A stretch of 64,000 bases of DNA from Candidatus Saccharimonadota bacterium (GCA_024402895.1 JAKSSX010000002.1:1-64000), one strand, 5' to 3'. Positions 8,715 to 17,516 are shown, counted from the first letter of the stretch. The notes: generated from the sequence alone by a model not told the origin. Made by a program: numbers and translations.

Positions 8715-9500
8715 TTAAACATTGAAACTTGCGACTGAGAAGAAGAATATCATAGTAAACATAACTAAAGTTGTAAAAATTGCTGGCATAAGAATATCGT
8801 CTGCGCGAACTTTGCCGTCATGCAATAATGCGGATTTGTAGCCGCGAGCAAATAAGAAGAATAATACACTTGCAACAATCGGCAGCTGAGGAATAACTAA
8901 TGTCGCCGCGCTATCAAACTTATAAACAATGGACCAATGATAGAAAATCCAGCTAGCCTCACCCATTAATAAGCCACAGATAAAGGTAGTAAAAGTAAAG
9001 TCGCGATCGTCGCTCTGCATCAGGACGTGACGACTTGCACCATAACCGATGATACTACAGACTAATACGCCAACTAGCGGATCAAATTGTGAGCTAACGA
9101 GAGTCGCCGCAAAAGTACCAAAGAAGACGGCAAACATTGCCTGAATCTCAGTCATAATAGTTTCGCTGCGAGGCTTAATAATAACAAGCCAAACCGCATA
9201 AATAGTAGTCAAGATAGCATGCCACGCATTAAACTCATTACCAGCCATATAGACCAGTAGCGCTAAACTCATACCGACAGTTAAATCGACTAAGTTAGCC
9301 TTGATATTAGTCCACCAGTAGCGTGGGCGAACAGCTACAATGCGCCACTTCGAAAGCAGAACGAGCAATACGCCAAAAACCCAGTTGCCACTAATAACAG
9401 TAAGAGCCGTCGAAAAAACAGCCAAAGAAATATTCAAGACAATATGTAGGACGCTACTGAGAGCATTGCGCCCTTTGCGTAGTGCAATATAATCTGCCAT
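8715..9500 (-). CDS. Polytopic membrane protein of unknown function
   Basis: A 261-residue protein with about eight hydrophobic segments and short loops; no family recognised. Polar landmarks are an RPRYWW segment near residue 60 and a short MQSDDRDF loop near 165. The minus-strand TAAAAT box (9511-9516), preceded by TGC, lies ten bases before the ATG, so the message has almost no leader. It precedes htrA in the same direction and is divergent from lepB. The position beside a protease and a signal peptidase hints at an envelope role but proves none. Confidence 0.8.
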   Translation of the reverse strand: MADYIALRKGRNALSSVLHIVLNISLAVFSTALTVISGNWVFGVLLVLLSKWRIVAVRPRYWWTNIKANLVDLTVGMSLALLVYMAGNEFNAWHAILTTIYAVWLVIIKPRSETIMTEIQAMFAVFFGTFAATLVSSQFDPLVGVLVCSIIGYGASRHVLMQSDDRDFTFTTFICGLLMGEASWIFYHWSIVYKFDSAATLVIPQLPIVASVLFFLFARGYKSALLHDGKVRADDILMPAIFTTLVMFTMIFFFSVASFNV

Positions 9501-9510
9501 AACTCTATTT

Positions 9511-9519
9511 ATTTTAGCA
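9511..9519 (-). promoter_or_regulatory. Extended -10 promoter of the 8715-9500 gene and htrA
   Basis: TGC-TAAAAT on the minus strand (complement 9511-9516), ten bases before the ATG; near-leaderless. Confidence 0.55.
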
Positions 9520-9543
9520 TGGAGAGCCTTTTCACGCTACTTA

Positions 9544-9552
9544 TGCTAAAAT
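9544..9552 (+). promoter_or_regulatory. Leaderless extended -10 box of lepB
   Basis: TGC-TAAAAT with TAAAAT at 9547-9552, six bases before the ATG at 9559. Confidence 0.6.
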
Positions 9553-9558
9553 ATAGGA

Positions 9559-10200
9559 ATGGAACAAAAACCGACTTTTGCGCAAAAATATCCAGCTCTT
9601 AAAGATATTCTTAGCTTTTTGGTTTTTGCGGGCGCAGTCGTGCTTGGTACTTTTATTTTGAATTCTTTCGTTTTCCGTAGCTACAGCGTAGTTGGTGGCT
9701 CAATGGAAAATACTCTCATGTCAGGCGATCGCGTCATCGTTAACAGAGTGCCAGTTTCTATGGCTCATTTTGCCGAAAAAGAATATATCCCAGAGCGTGG
9801 TCAAGTAATTGTTTTCGCCAACGGCGGCAATACGTCTGCGACGAATTGTGATGCCCTATCCGGCGTTGCAGATCAGTATATCATCAAGCGCGTGATTGCT
9901 TTCCCTGGCGAGCGCGTCACTGTCGAAAACGGCATTTTAACCGTCTATAATGACGAGAATCCTGATGGCTTCCATCCAGATGAAACAACTCGCAAATCCG
10001 ACACTGATGGGCCAAAAGCAAATACCTCCGGCAATATCAATGTCGTTGTTCCGGAAGGCGAGATCTTCGTATCTGGCGATAATCGTGAGGGTTCAAATTC
10101 GTATGATTCTCGTAATGGTCTTGGCACTATTCCATTCTGTCGCGTTATCGGTCCAGCCGTCATGCGCATCTTCCCATTCACTGGAATACGCTTCTTCTAG
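9559..10200 (+). CDS. lepB: Signal peptidase I
   Basis: A 213-residue membrane protease that removes signal peptides from exported proteins. One N-terminal helix (about 15-38) precedes the catalytic domain. The nucleophile is Ser48 in VVGGSMENTL, the general base is Lys110 in IIKRVIAFPGE, and the SGDN (172-175) and DSRNGLG (183-189) boxes close the fold. This is the bacterial Ser/Lys type, not the archaeal/ER-like SipW type, although the window encodes two proteins with SipW-style signal peptides. The gene stands alone with a bidirectional terminator behind it. Confidence 0.96.
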   Translation: MEQKPTFAQKYPALKDILSFLVFAGAVVLGTFILNSFVFRSYSVVGGSMENTLMSGDRVIVNRVPVSMAHFAEKEYIPERGQVIVFANGGNTSATNCDALSGVADQYIIKRVIAFPGERVTVENGILTVYNDENPDGFHPDETTRKSDTDGPKANTSGNINVVVPEGEIFVSGDNREGSNSYDSRNGLGTIPFCRVIGPAVMRIFPFTGIRFF

Positions 10201-10202
10201 CA

Positions 10203-10230
10203 AAAAACGGGCTTGTGGCCCGTTTTTTCA
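10203..10230. terminator. Bidirectional terminator between lepB and the 10246 gene
   Basis: ACGGGC/GCCCGT hairpin flanked by A6 on the left and T6 on the right; serves both convergent genes. Confidence 0.85.
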
Positions 10231-10245
10231 TGCTTTTATCTTGAA

Positions 10246-10875
10246 CTATTTCCCTAGAGAAACAACAATTGCAACCGCAACTGCAGCAATAGCGACTATG
10301 CCAAGGGCGATTAATAGTACGGTTGGCACTTTGCTCTTCTTTTTCTTCGGAGTACTAATTGAAGCTTGCTCAAGAGAAATATCTTTGTTTGGAGCAGCCT
10401 CAGGAGCACGCGTCACAACAGTTTCGTCTGGGGTACTTGGCGCTACATTATTTGTAAAGTCAGCCGCAGCGACCTCATCGATACCCGCTAGCATTTCGGT
10501 ACCATCAGAGCCGTCATCATCTTTCGGCTTCTCTTCCTCGTCCATAATATCGCCACCGACAAAGGTAGCAGCTGGCTCCTCGGTAGGCTCTTTATAATTT
10601 TCAATTTCCTTAATATCAACAGCACTGTTCGAGCTAGCCAAACTCATATTCGGATCGTCATTCAATTGCTTCTGCAAGTCGGCATCAGAAGTTGGCGTAT
10701 TATCTAACTCAATATCATTTACATCGAAAGAGTTCTGAATATTGGTCGTTTCATCGCTACCAGCAGCAATAGCCTCATTGATAGCGCTCATATCAAAGTC
10801 CGACGCAAATGAAGTTGCGCCATTACCCTCATCTGGCGTAAATGGATTTTGACCAGCATCGTTGTTTGAATCCAT
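10246..10875 (-). CDS. Acidic C-terminally anchored membrane protein
   Basis: This 209-residue protein has no recognised domain. Residues 1-175 are polar and strongly acidic (repeated Asp/Glu/Asn/Ser/Thr, few aromatics), which suggests a disordered region. A short basic patch (KKKKSK) comes next, then one hydrophobic helix (about 183-206) at the very C-terminus. The basic patch before the helix implies that the acidic part stays in the cytoplasm. It resembles in build, not in sequence, the acidic linkers of the proteins at 348-1730 and 35875-36846. No function can be assigned. Confidence 0.75.
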   Translation of the reverse strand: MDSNNDAGQNPFTPDEGNGATSFASDFDMSAINEAIAAGSDETTNIQNSFDVNDIELDNTPTSDADLQKQLNDDPNMSLASSNSAVDIKEIENYKEPTEEPAATFVGGDIMDEEEKPKDDDGSDGTEMLAGIDEVAAADFTNNVAPSTPDETVVTRAPEAAPNKDISLEQASISTPKKKKSKVPTVLLIALGIVAIAAVAVAIVVSLGK

Positions 10876-10929
10876 AAAGATAAATCCTGTTTTTGTTTTT
10901 ATAAAATGCTTTTGCTTATAATAACAAGA

Positions 10930-11691
10930 TTATAGAGATTTTTCAAGTGCTACCCAATCGGCGATAGTTAAGTCAGCTGGGCGAGCATTTTCCGAAATAT
11001 TATTTTCGGCAAATTTCTGCAATATTTCTTCCTTGGAAAGTTTCAAACCAATAGTAAGATTTGTAGCCAATTTTTTGCGAGGCGCAATAAAGCCTAGCTT
11101 AATTAGAGACATGGTTTTTTCGCTAGCAAGCGGCTCATCGAGTGGCTCAAGAATAACAACCTGGCTATCAACCTTTGGAGGTGGCGTAAAGAATTCGCGC
11201 GACACAACAGGACCGAGCGTAACTTTAGCATAAATCTGCGCAGAAAGACCAAGAATCGAATAATCACCGGGTTCAGCAGCAAGACGCTCTGCAACCTCTT
11301 TTTGCATCAATAAGACAATTTTTTCTGGACGGCGAGCAGCATGAATAAATTTCTGAATAATTGGAGAGGTAATGTAATATGGAATATTTCCAGCAACGAC
11401 ATATTTCTTCGGCAAATCTAGCTTCTCTAAATCCAGACTCAAGACATCTTGGTGAATAACCTGAAGATTTTTGCCTGGGAATGATTTCGGCAAGTTCTCT
11501 GCTAAACGATCGTCAAGCTCAACAGCAATCACTTTATCGAAAAACTTAAATAATGCAGACGTAAGAGTGCCGAGACCCGGGCCGATTTCAACTACAGTAT
11601 CCGAATCGTCAACCGATGCATGATCGGCGATATCAATCAAAATATCACGATCCTTAAGCCAGTTTTGTCCTAGTGATTTCTTGTTTTTCAT
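10930..11691 (-). CDS. ksgA: 16S rRNA A1518/A1519 dimethyltransferase
   Basis: This 253-residue SAM enzyme dimethylates two adjacent adenosines in helix 45 of 16S rRNA during 30S maturation. The N-terminal KKSLGQNWL replaces the usual KxxGQNFL, SAM motif I is VVEIGPGLGTLT (residues 34-45), and the catalytic NIPYYITSP motif is at about 103-111. The C-terminal helical domain starts near 180. It starts directly after the stop of the Rpf-like gene (no gap), so it is translated from the same message. Confidence 0.95.
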   Translation of the reverse strand: MKNKKSLGQNWLKDRDILIDIADHASVDDSDTVVEIGPGLGTLTSALFKFFDKVIAVELDDRLAENLPKSFPGKNLQVIHQDVLSLDLEKLDLPKKYVVAGNIPYYITSPIIQKFIHAARRPEKIVLLMQKEVAERLAAEPGDYSILGLSAQIYAKVTLGPVVSREFFTPPPKVDSQVVILEPLDEPLASEKTMSLIKLGFIAPRKKLATNLTIGLKLSKEEILQKFAENNISENARPADLTIADWVALEKSL

Positions 11692-12891
11692 TTACCACCA
11701 TCCTTGTGCGCGCCAGCGACTATAAGCGTTTGCCCAGCTTCCATAACGGCTAGTGGCGTAGCCGGTAGCGGAACGTAATTGACAAACAGGGTCGTTTACC
11801 CAGTTACCGCCACAGTCATTAATTAAACGTGATTGACTTGTCTGATATAGACCAAAATATCTACCGTTAGATGCATTTGGGCGCCAGCTAGATTCATGAG
11901 AGATAATGTAATTCACATAACCATAATCGGAAGCAGAAATACCAGCCGCAGCCATCCAATCTTCGTGTGAACCAGATGGAAGATTTAGCTTCATGCCAAC
12001 TTTAACTTCCTGAGTAACCGGCTCTTTAGTAACGATTACTGATAATACTTTACGAGATAGCTCTTTACCATCCTTCATATTAACTTCGTATGTTACAGTT
12101 TTCTTACCAAGTTCACCATATTTAACAATACTGCGCTTTCCATACTCCATGTCGTAATCCTGAATAGTCTTCTCACTATACGAAATGTTTTCTTCCGCAG
12201 TAATTGTCTGAACACCTTGTGGCTGAATAATGAAATGCATACCGTCGCTAATCTTAGTTTTTAGCGGCATTGAAACCCAGTTCTTCTCTGTATTAGTATC
12301 AATTTCCTGCTCTTTTAGTAGCTCATTAATTGTATTTTTCTGCGTACGAACTGTGACATTTTTGCCATAAAAATTAATATTTACGGTCTTCGCGCGCTTA
12401 ACGCTATAAGCAGTAGTTTTACCGCTTTCGAGGAGACTATTATATGGAACCAGTTCTACTACATCCGCATCTAACAGCTCAACACCCGCATCTGTCGCGA
12501 TTTCTTCCGGGGTCGTACTTGCCGTGCGAACATGCTTTTTATGATAACCATCCAAAACAATAACATCTCTGGCACGGTAAATATTAATGTTGAAATCTTC
12601 TGATGCAATTTTTTCATCTAATGAAGGCTCAACTTTATCGCCAGAATTAAGGACAATTTCAGCGCGTAATAAAACTTCACGCACGGTAGTAGCATCAGAA
12701 CGAATATTTATCTTTTTATCTTCGTCATATACGGAGATATAATGGACGGATTTGTCGTCATTTACTCCCTCAATACTCTCACTAGCAGCAAAAGCATAGC
12801 CACAAAAAGTCGAGACACCAAAAACAATAGCAAAAATAAAGGTTAACAATGCTGTAAGAGAGTTTTTAGCTCTCGTTTTATGCATTTTCAT
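11692..12891 (-). CDS. Secreted YabE/Rpf-like cell-wall hydrolase (DUF348 + G5 + lysozyme-like domain)
   Basis: A 399-residue exported protein. An N-terminal hydrophobic segment (about 14-36) acts as signal or anchor. Up to three ubiquitin-like DUF348 modules follow (about 50-92, 108-150, 168-212), then a G5 domain (about 228-300) and a C-terminal lysozyme/transglycosylase-like domain (310-399) with the candidate catalytic Glu333 in IISHESSW and the FGLYQTSQSRL and YGSWANAYSRW segments. The architecture matches YabE, RpfB and aggregation-promoting-factor-type peptidoglycan hydrolases of Gram-positive bacteria. Two Cys (360, 370) could form a disulfide. A TATAAT box lies eight bases before the first ATG, so the message is nearly leaderless. 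Confidence 0.9.
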   Translation of the reverse strand: MKMHKTRAKNSLTALLTFIFAIVFGVSTFCGYAFAASESIEGVNDDKSVHYISVYDEDKKINIRSDATTVREVLLRAEIVLNSGDKVEPSLDEKIASEDFNINIYRARDVIVLDGYHKKHVRTASTTPEEIATDAGVELLDADVVELVPYNSLLESGKTTAYSVKRAKTVNINFYGKNVTVRTQKNTINELLKEQEIDTNTEKNWVSMPLKTKISDGMHFIIQPQGVQTITAEENISYSEKTIQDYDMEYGKRSIVKYGELGKKTVTYEVNMKDGKELSRKVLSVIVTKEPVTQEVKVGMKLNLPSGSHEDWMAAAGISASDYGYVNYIISHESSWRPNASNGRYFGLYQTSQSRLINDCGGNWVNDPVCQLRSATGYATSRYGSWANAYSRWRAQGWW

Positions 12892-12899
12892 GCACTCTA

Positions 12900-12908
12900 A
12901 TTATATCA
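12900..12908 (-). promoter_or_regulatory. Near-leaderless extended -10 of the YabE/Rpf-like gene
   Basis: TGA-TATAAT on the minus strand (complement 12900-12905), eight bases before the ATG at 12891. Confidence 0.55.
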
Positions 12909-13728
12909 CACGGTAACTATACTTACCGACCTCTAAGAAGTTCGCCCTTCCAAGACTCAGACGCTTCATTGGCGAGTAATGACGAATCGCCTCAACGCAT
13001 CGCTGGAGCTGCGGACGAGTTAGTGAAATATTATTTAAGCTCAAAACATAACGAATAATCTCCATTGCGCAGTCATCTGAGCTATTTTCGATAACATCTT
13101 TCGAATAGTAGCCGCCATCGTTTTGAATAATTTCGCCCAACAGCTCGTCGCACTCATTATATAAATTGGATTGTTTCTGATAGATTTCAAGGATTTTCTT
13201 TTTAGTCTCTTCCGACAGAAAGCGCAGTTTTTCGCGAATCTTATTGCGCAAATAATTACCTTCAGTATTCGTTTGATCCTGCCTAAAAACTAGGCTGTTT
13301 TCTGTAGCATATTTATAAATATCACGCTTAGACCATTCTAGCAGTGGACGCTCGATATTCTTCGAATTCATTGGCGCTAAGCCGCGCCAGCCAGTGCCGC
13401 GCAATAAATTAATTACAATTGATTCGATTACGTCGTCAGCATGATGCGCGACGTAGATTACTCCATCATATTTCTGCGCCAACTCAGCAAAAAACTCATA
13501 TCGTTTTTTACGAGCAATCGCTTCACTGCAATTCTCGCCAAGTTCTTCTCTTCTACATTCGAATTCCAATCCATATTCGTTGGCTAGTTTCTCGACAAAA
13601 TTTGCATCCTCGCTCGAATTTGCGCGAATCCCATGGTCAAAATGAGCAACAATCGGTTTTTCATCTTTAAAAAGATGTAATAAAACTACGGAATCGATTC
13701 CGCCCGAAACTGCCAAGATTTTCCTCAT
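12901..13728 (-). CDS. tilS: tRNA(Ile)-lysidine synthase
   Basis: This N-type ATP pyrophosphatase attaches lysine to C34 of the AUA-decoding tRNA-Ile. The PP-loop SGGIDSVVLLHLF is at residues 8-20, the VAHFDHGIRANS motif near 31-42 and the HHADDVIES motif at about 95-103. At 275 residues it lacks the large C-terminal domain of E. coli TilS (432 residues), as in other compact TilS proteins. The TATAAT box lies eight bases before the ATG. It is in tandem with the Rpf-like gene, whose promoter overlaps its last codons. Confidence 0.94.
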   Translation of the reverse strand: MRKILAVSGGIDSVVLLHLFKDEKPIVAHFDHGIRANSSEDANFVEKLANEYGLEFECRREELGENCSEAIARKKRYEFFAELAQKYDGVIYVAHHADDVIESIVINLLRGTGWRGLAPMNSKNIERPLLEWSKRDIYKYATENSLVFRQDQTNTEGNYLRNKIREKLRFLSEETKKKILEIYQKQSNLYNECDELLGEIIQNDGGYYSKDVIENSSDDCAMEIIRYVLSLNNISLTRPQLQRCVEAIRHYSPMKRLSLGRANFLEVGKYSYRVI

Positions 13729-13736
13729 TACCCTTA

Positions 13737-13742
13737 ATTATA
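13737..13742 (-). promoter_or_regulatory. Near-leaderless -10 box of tilS
   Basis: TATAAT on the minus strand, eight bases before the ATG at 13728. Confidence 0.5.
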
Positions 13743-13770
13743 TATAGAAAAAAGATTTTTATGCCGTTTA

Positions 13771-13779
13771 TGGTATAAT
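13771..13779 (+). promoter_or_regulatory. Leaderless extended -10 of the PRC-barrel gene
   Basis: TGG-TATAAT with TATAAT at 13774-13779, six bases before the ATG at 13786. Confidence 0.6.
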
Positions 13780-13785
13780 TTAAAT

Positions 13786-14415
13786 ATGTTATTGGTCGGT
13801 TCTAAAGTATCAAATATGCCAATTTTAAGCCTTCATGTCGGCGGCCCGATTGCTGAGATTCGCGAGGCTATTATTGATCCAGAAGAATTACAGGTCGTCG
13901 CTTATTCATTGGATGGCCCAATTATTAAAAATGACCCAGAAGTCGGCAATATCCTTGACACTCAGGATGTTCGCGAGATTAGCAATGCTGGCCTCATTGT
14001 AGATTCCGCCGATCGTTTCACTACCAGAGAGGACGTAATTCGTTTCGATAAGATTATGAACCTAGAGTTTCATCTCGTAGGCCTTAAGGTTGTTACTACT
14101 GACGGCAAAAAACTCGGCAAAATCGTAGACTACACTCTAGATTCTGGTACTTTCATGATTTATCAGCTAATCGTTCAACGCCCATTTATGTCTTCATTGC
14201 TCGATCCAGAGCTAACAATTAATCGCTCTCAAATTGTTGAAATTGATGATTTTAAAGTCACCATTAAGCATGACAAAGCTCAGGTAAAAATGCCAAAGAA
14301 AGACAAAAAAGAAGAGGCAAAAGAATTCGTCCCTAACTTCACGAATCCTTTCCGCAAGCCAGCTTACACTGAGGAAGATTCTATCGAAGATAATTCTTCG
14401 GAAATATCTGAATAA
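13786..14415 (+). CDS. PRC-barrel domain protein
   Basis: A 209-residue soluble protein with two PRC-barrel-like halves (about 1-75 and 85-165). The second contains the typical LVGLKVVTTDGKKLGKIVDY opening (residues about 98-117). The tail from about 165 is charged (many Lys then Glu) and probably flexible. PRC barrels occur in RimM-type RNA-maturation proteins and photosynthetic reaction centres, but here no specific partner is indicated. The 3' end overlaps the 3' end of recX by 52 bp in convergent orientation, with no terminator visible between them. Confidence 0.8.
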   Translation: MLLVGSKVSNMPILSLHVGGPIAEIREAIIDPEELQVVAYSLDGPIIKNDPEVGNILDTQDVREISNAGLIVDSADRFTTREDVIRFDKIMNLEFHLVGLKVVTTDGKKLGKIVDYTLDSGTFMIYQLIVQRPFMSSLLDPELTINRSQIVEIDDFKVTIKHDKAQVKMPKKDKKEEAKEFVPNFTNPFRKPAYTEEDSIEDNSSEISE

Positions 14416-15098
14416 TTAAAGCCCTGGCGCAGTAGATATTGAATTAATTTCTGCTCGTCAGGGTATTTTTTTGCCTTGTGCACAATAACCTTACGCAATT
14501 CATCAATATCATCGCGCTCGCTATTTCCTAAAACATCATCAATTACAGCGCTTGAAATACCTTTCTGCTGAAGCTCGATGCGAATTTTCTTCATGCTAGT
14601 ACCCTTACTAACATTGCGATTTTCAACCCATAACTCAGCAAAACGATAGTCATTAATATATCCTCGCTCTTCTAATCTATTAAAAACCAGTTCTATAAGC
14701 GATGCATCGTAGCCTTTTTTCTCTTTTGTCTTATATTTACCAGTCTTCCTATCCTTAACGCGAATCTTACGATCTAGGGTTTTACGTTTTAGATAATCTC
14801 TAATTTCCTTGGAAGAATGTGGGCGAGTCAATGAATACTCGAGCGCCCTAGCATAGAATTTTCCGAAATCAGAGGCACGCTTTAATTGATCAAGTTCATC
14901 CTTTTCTAGTTCACGCCCGATTTTTATATGTAAATCTATAACCTGAGAAATATCCAGAGAACAGAAAAATTTATCGTTAATATAAATATTAACGCGGTTC
15001 TTATCACGAACGGCTTCTTTTATATCCGTTACATGATAGGCTGACGGTTTTTTATTTCCGTCAGCCTCTTGTTCAAAAATCGTATGCGTTTCGAGCAT
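14364..15098 (-). CDS. recX: Recombination regulator RecX
   Basis: A 244-residue helical-repeat protein that binds RecA filaments and modulates recombinase activity. The segment RALEYSLTRPHSSKEIRDYL (about residues 84-103) and the later RLEERGYINDYRFAELWVEN segment (about 142-161) are typical RecX helices. A lysine-rich insertion (about 107-130) separates the first two repeats. It starts eight bases after recA and is therefore translationally linked to it. The last 52 bp overlap the convergent PRC-barrel gene. Confidence 0.92.
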   Translation of the reverse strand: MLETHTIFEQEADGNKKPSAYHVTDIKEAVRDKNRVNIYINDKFFCSLDISQVIDLHIKIGRELEKDELDQLKRASDFGKFYARALEYSLTRPHSSKEIRDYLKRKTLDRKIRVKDRKTGKYKTKEKKGYDASLIELVFNRLEERGYINDYRFAELWVENRNVSKGTSMKKIRIELQQKGISSAVIDDVLGNSERDDIDELRKVIVHKAKKYPDEQKLIQYLLRQGFNYSDISEELSSIESSSV

Positions 15099-15106
15099 TA
15101 ATTATT

Positions 15107-16135
15107 CTACTCGTCGTTCTTAGCAGCCTCGCGAACTTTAGCCTCAATTTCGGCCATAAGTTCTGGTTTTTCCTTAAATAGGCGCTTGACTGCCTCACGG
15201 CCTTGGCCAAGAGTTTCGCCATTATATTTCAAGAATGCACCAGCCTTTTCCATAACGCCATGGCTAACTGCAAGATCAAGAACATCGCCAGTCTTACTTA
15301 CGCCCTCGTTATACATAATGTCAAACTCTGCAGTACGGAATGGCGCAGCAATCTTGTTCTTAACAACTTTAATCTTTGTACGGTTACCGGAAATATCCTC
15401 GCCATCCTTAATCTGGCCAATACGGCGAATATCAATACGAACAGACGCGTAGAACTTTAGAGCATTACCACCAGTAGTAGTTTCTGGATTACCAAACATA
15501 ACGCCGATTTTCATACGAATCTGGTTAATGAAGATAACGGTCGCTTTAGTTTTACTGATAATGCCGGTAAGCTTGCGCATAGCCTGAGACATGAGACGAG
15601 CCTGAAGACCCATCTGAGCATCACCCATATCGCCATCAATTTCTGCTTGTGGCACAAGCGCAGCAACGGAGTCGACTACGATAAGGTCAACTGCACCAGA
15701 GCGAACGAGAGTTTCGCAAATTTCGAGAGCCTGCTCACCATTATCTGGCTGAGAAATTAGTAAATCGCCAGTATTAACACCGATCTTACGCGCGTAAGCT
15801 GGATCCAATGCGTGCTCAGCATCGATAAATGCAGCTTGACCGCCTTGCTTCTGAATTTCAGCAATAGCATGGAGCGCCAAAGTAGTCTTACCAGATGATT
15901 CTGGGCCATAAATTTCAATAATACGGCCTTTTGGATAGCCACCACCGAGCGCCAAATCTAGCGCCAATGAGCCGGTCGAAAATAGCTCAACATCAATCTT
16001 GGATTGATCGCCAAGCTTCATAATAGAACCATCGCCAAACTGTTTTGTAATCTGAGACAATGCAAGATTTAGGGCTTGTTTCTTGCTATCTTCAACTTTT
16101 CCGTCGCCCACCACTTCCTGACTCTTCTTAGCCAT
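15107..16135 (-). CDS. recA: Recombinase A
   Basis: The 342-residue RecA forms ATP-dependent filaments on single-stranded DNA for homologous recombination and repair. Walker A GPESSGKT is at residues 77-84, the Walker B strand is [12 protein letters not shown] (about 155-166), and the L2 region with [12 protein letters not shown] is intact. The protein stops soon after the C-terminal core and lacks the long acidic tail of E. coli RecA. A TGA-TAAAAT promoter (16165-16173) and a GGAGG site precede the ATG, so recA-recX has its own promoter inside the gap behind the 16181 gene. Confidence 0.98.
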   Translation of the reverse strand: MAKKSQEVVGDGKVEDSKKQALNLALSQITKQFGDGSIMKLGDQSKIDVELFSTGSLALDLALGGGYPKGRIIEIYGPESSGKTTLALHAIAEIQKQGGQAAFIDAEHALDPAYARKIGVNTGDLLISQPDNGEQALEICETLVRSGAVDLIVVDSVAALVPQAEIDGDMGDAQMGLQARLMSQAMRKLTGIISKTKATVIFINQIRMKIGVMFGNPETTTGGNALKFYASVRIDIRRIGQIKDGEDISGNRTKIKVVKNKIAAPFRTAEFDIMYNEGVSKTGDVLDLAVSHGVMEKAGAFLKYNGETLGQGREAVKRLFKEKPELMAEIEAKVREAAKNDE

Positions 16136-16164
16136 TAGAAAATTACCTCCAAATTTATGTCTTT

Positions 16165-16173
16165 ATTTTATCA
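16165..16173 (-). promoter_or_regulatory. Extended -10 promoter of recA-recX
   Basis: TGA-TAAAAT on the minus strand (complement 16165-16170); a leader of about 25 nt carries TTGGAGG. Confidence 0.6.
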
Positions 16174-16180
16174 TTCTTTA

Positions 16181-16585
16181 CTATATAGATATAGTCGTAT
16201 CAGATAATTCTTCAACCTCCTCCTCTTCCTTCTTAGATTCGTCGCGATATACCGGAAGCTTCTCGAAGAAGTAATGCAATAGCTTATCAATCTTCTCTTT
16301 TTCTTCCTCGCTAAGCTTGCCACTCATTCCTACGCGTGGATTACGTCGGTTAATTTGCGCCACATAATCTACTTCTCCAGTTTCCAAATTAAAACCAATG
16401 CCGTACACGTTCTCCGGCTGACTGCGCTTCATCAATAGACAATCCCTTAAATCGGCCAGATATTCGTCACCCAAAGAAATAGAGTAATTAGACGAATCGA
16501 CCGCAGCCCATATATAATCATCAAAATCTTGCCTTAGTTTAATTAGCTCCCGCTTTTTAAATTGAATTCGTTTATAGATTTTCAT
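16181..16585 (-). CDS. Conserved-looking cytoplasmic protein of unknown function
   Basis: A 134-residue soluble protein. No family is recognised. The N-terminus is basic (KIYKRIQFKKREL), the middle contains an alternating strand-like segment (YGIGFNLETGEVDYVAQI, about residues 81-98), and the C-terminus is a charged Lys/Glu tail. It is directly upstream of recA in the same direction (45-bp gap), but recA appears to have its own promoter. An imperfect LexA-like motif lies about 95 bp upstream. Confidence 0.7.
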   Translation of the reverse strand: MKIYKRIQFKKRELIKLRQDFDDYIWAAVDSSNYSISLGDEYLADLRDCLLMKRSQPENVYGIGFNLETGEVDYVAQINRRNPRVGMSGKLSEEEKEKIDKLLHYFFEKLPVYRDESKKEEEEVEELSDTTISI

Positions 16586-16679
16586 CTATTTCTCCTCTAT
16601 TTTTAAAAGTAATTTTCGCTAGAATACTCCCGTTCTTTTGTTGCTCGAAGCATGAGTGCTTTATTTTTGGCACTTTTTT

Positions 16680-16691
16680 GAAAATATGTTC
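16680..16691. promoter_or_regulatory. Imperfect SOS-box-like palindrome
   Basis: GAAA-ATAT-GTTC matches the Gram-positive LexA core GAAC-N4-GTTC at seven of eight positions and lies just upstream of the yebC -10 box. A single weak match; could be chance. Confidence 0.25.
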
Positions 16692-16700
16692 TAATAATTG

Positions 16701-16709
16701 TGGTAAAAT
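16701..16709 (+). promoter_or_regulatory. Extended -10 promoter of yebC
   Basis: TGG-TAAAAT with TAAAAT at 16704-16709; a leader of about 30 nt carries GAGG. Confidence 0.6.
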
Positions 16710-16745
16710 AGAATAAATTAGACAAAATACAAGAGGAAATTATTA

Positions 16746-17447
16746 ATGAGTGGACACAGTAAATGGGCAACCACCAAGCGCCAGAAAGCAGTCGTTGATG
16801 CAAAGCGCGGTGCGTTGTTTACGAAAATCGGCAACCAGATCGCAATCGCAGCACGTAGCGGCACCGATCCTGCTATGAACCCAACTCTAGCAATGGTACT
16901 TGAAAAAGCTCGCCTTGCTAACATGCCAAAGGCAAACATTGAACGTGCAATCGCACGCGTCGCAGACAAGAACGCTGCAGCCTTGATTGAAGAAACTTAC
17001 GAAGCTTACGGCCCTGGCGGCGTTGGCATTATTATCGAAATCGCTACCGACAATAAAAACCGCACTATGCCAGAAGTTCGCCACACTCTCGAAAAGAACG
17101 GTGGCCGCATGGCAGATCCAGGTTCAGTCATGTTCCAGTTCACTCGCAAAGGCGTAATCTTCACTAAGGCAAAGGGTGACGAAATCATGATGAGCGCACT
17201 CGACGCCGGCGCTGAAGATGTCGCAGACGAAGAAGATGGCACTACCATCTATACTGTAGCTAGCGACCTCATGAAGGTTCGCGCTGCTCTTATTGAAGCA
17301 GGTTTCGAAATTGATTCCGCAGAACTTCAGTATGTTCCAAACAACAACGTTCCTGTAGACGAAGAAGCTAGCGTAAAGCTAGAGAAACTCCTCGATGCAG
17401 TTGACGATCTTGACGATGTCGTTGCAGTTCATACGAACGCTGAATAG
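16746..17447 (+). CDS. yebC: YebC/PmpR/TACO1-family protein
   Basis: This 233-residue protein has the hallmark N-terminus SGHSKWATTKRQKAVVDAKR (residues 2-21, family form SGHSKWxxIKxxK) and three domains. The middle GPGGVGIIIEIATDNKNRT segment is characteristic. The family has been described both as DNA-binding regulators and, more recently, as ribosome-associated factors that relieve stalling at proline-rich sequences; the sequence alone does not decide. It is transcribed alone from its own promoter and ends at a terminator before the HTH-MurA gene. Confidence 0.95.
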   Translation: MSGHSKWATTKRQKAVVDAKRGALFTKIGNQIAIAARSGTDPAMNPTLAMVLEKARLANMPKANIERAIARVADKNAAALIEETYEAYGPGGVGIIIEIATDNKNRTMPEVRHTLEKNGGRMADPGSVMFQFTRKGVIFTKAKGDEIMMSALDAGAEDVADEEDGTTIYTVASDLMKVRAALIEAGFEIDSAELQYVPNNNVPVDEEASVKLEKLLDAVDDLDDVVAVHTNAE

Positions 17448-17459
17448 TTCTCAAAAACT

Positions 17460-17492
17460 ACAAAAAGAGCCAAGAAAATTGGCTCTTTTTTA
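17460..17492 (+). terminator. Terminator of yebC
   Basis: AAAGAGCCAA pairs with TTGGCTCTTT around GAAAA, followed by a T run. Confidence 0.88.
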
Positions 17493-17501
17493 TGCATTAA
17501 G

Positions 17502-17510
17502 TGATATACT
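17502..17510 (+). promoter_or_regulatory. Leaderless extended -10 of the HTH-MurA gene
   Basis: TGA-TATACT with TATACT at 17505-17510, six bases before the ATG at 17517. Confidence 0.6.
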
Positions 17511-17516
17511 AAAACC

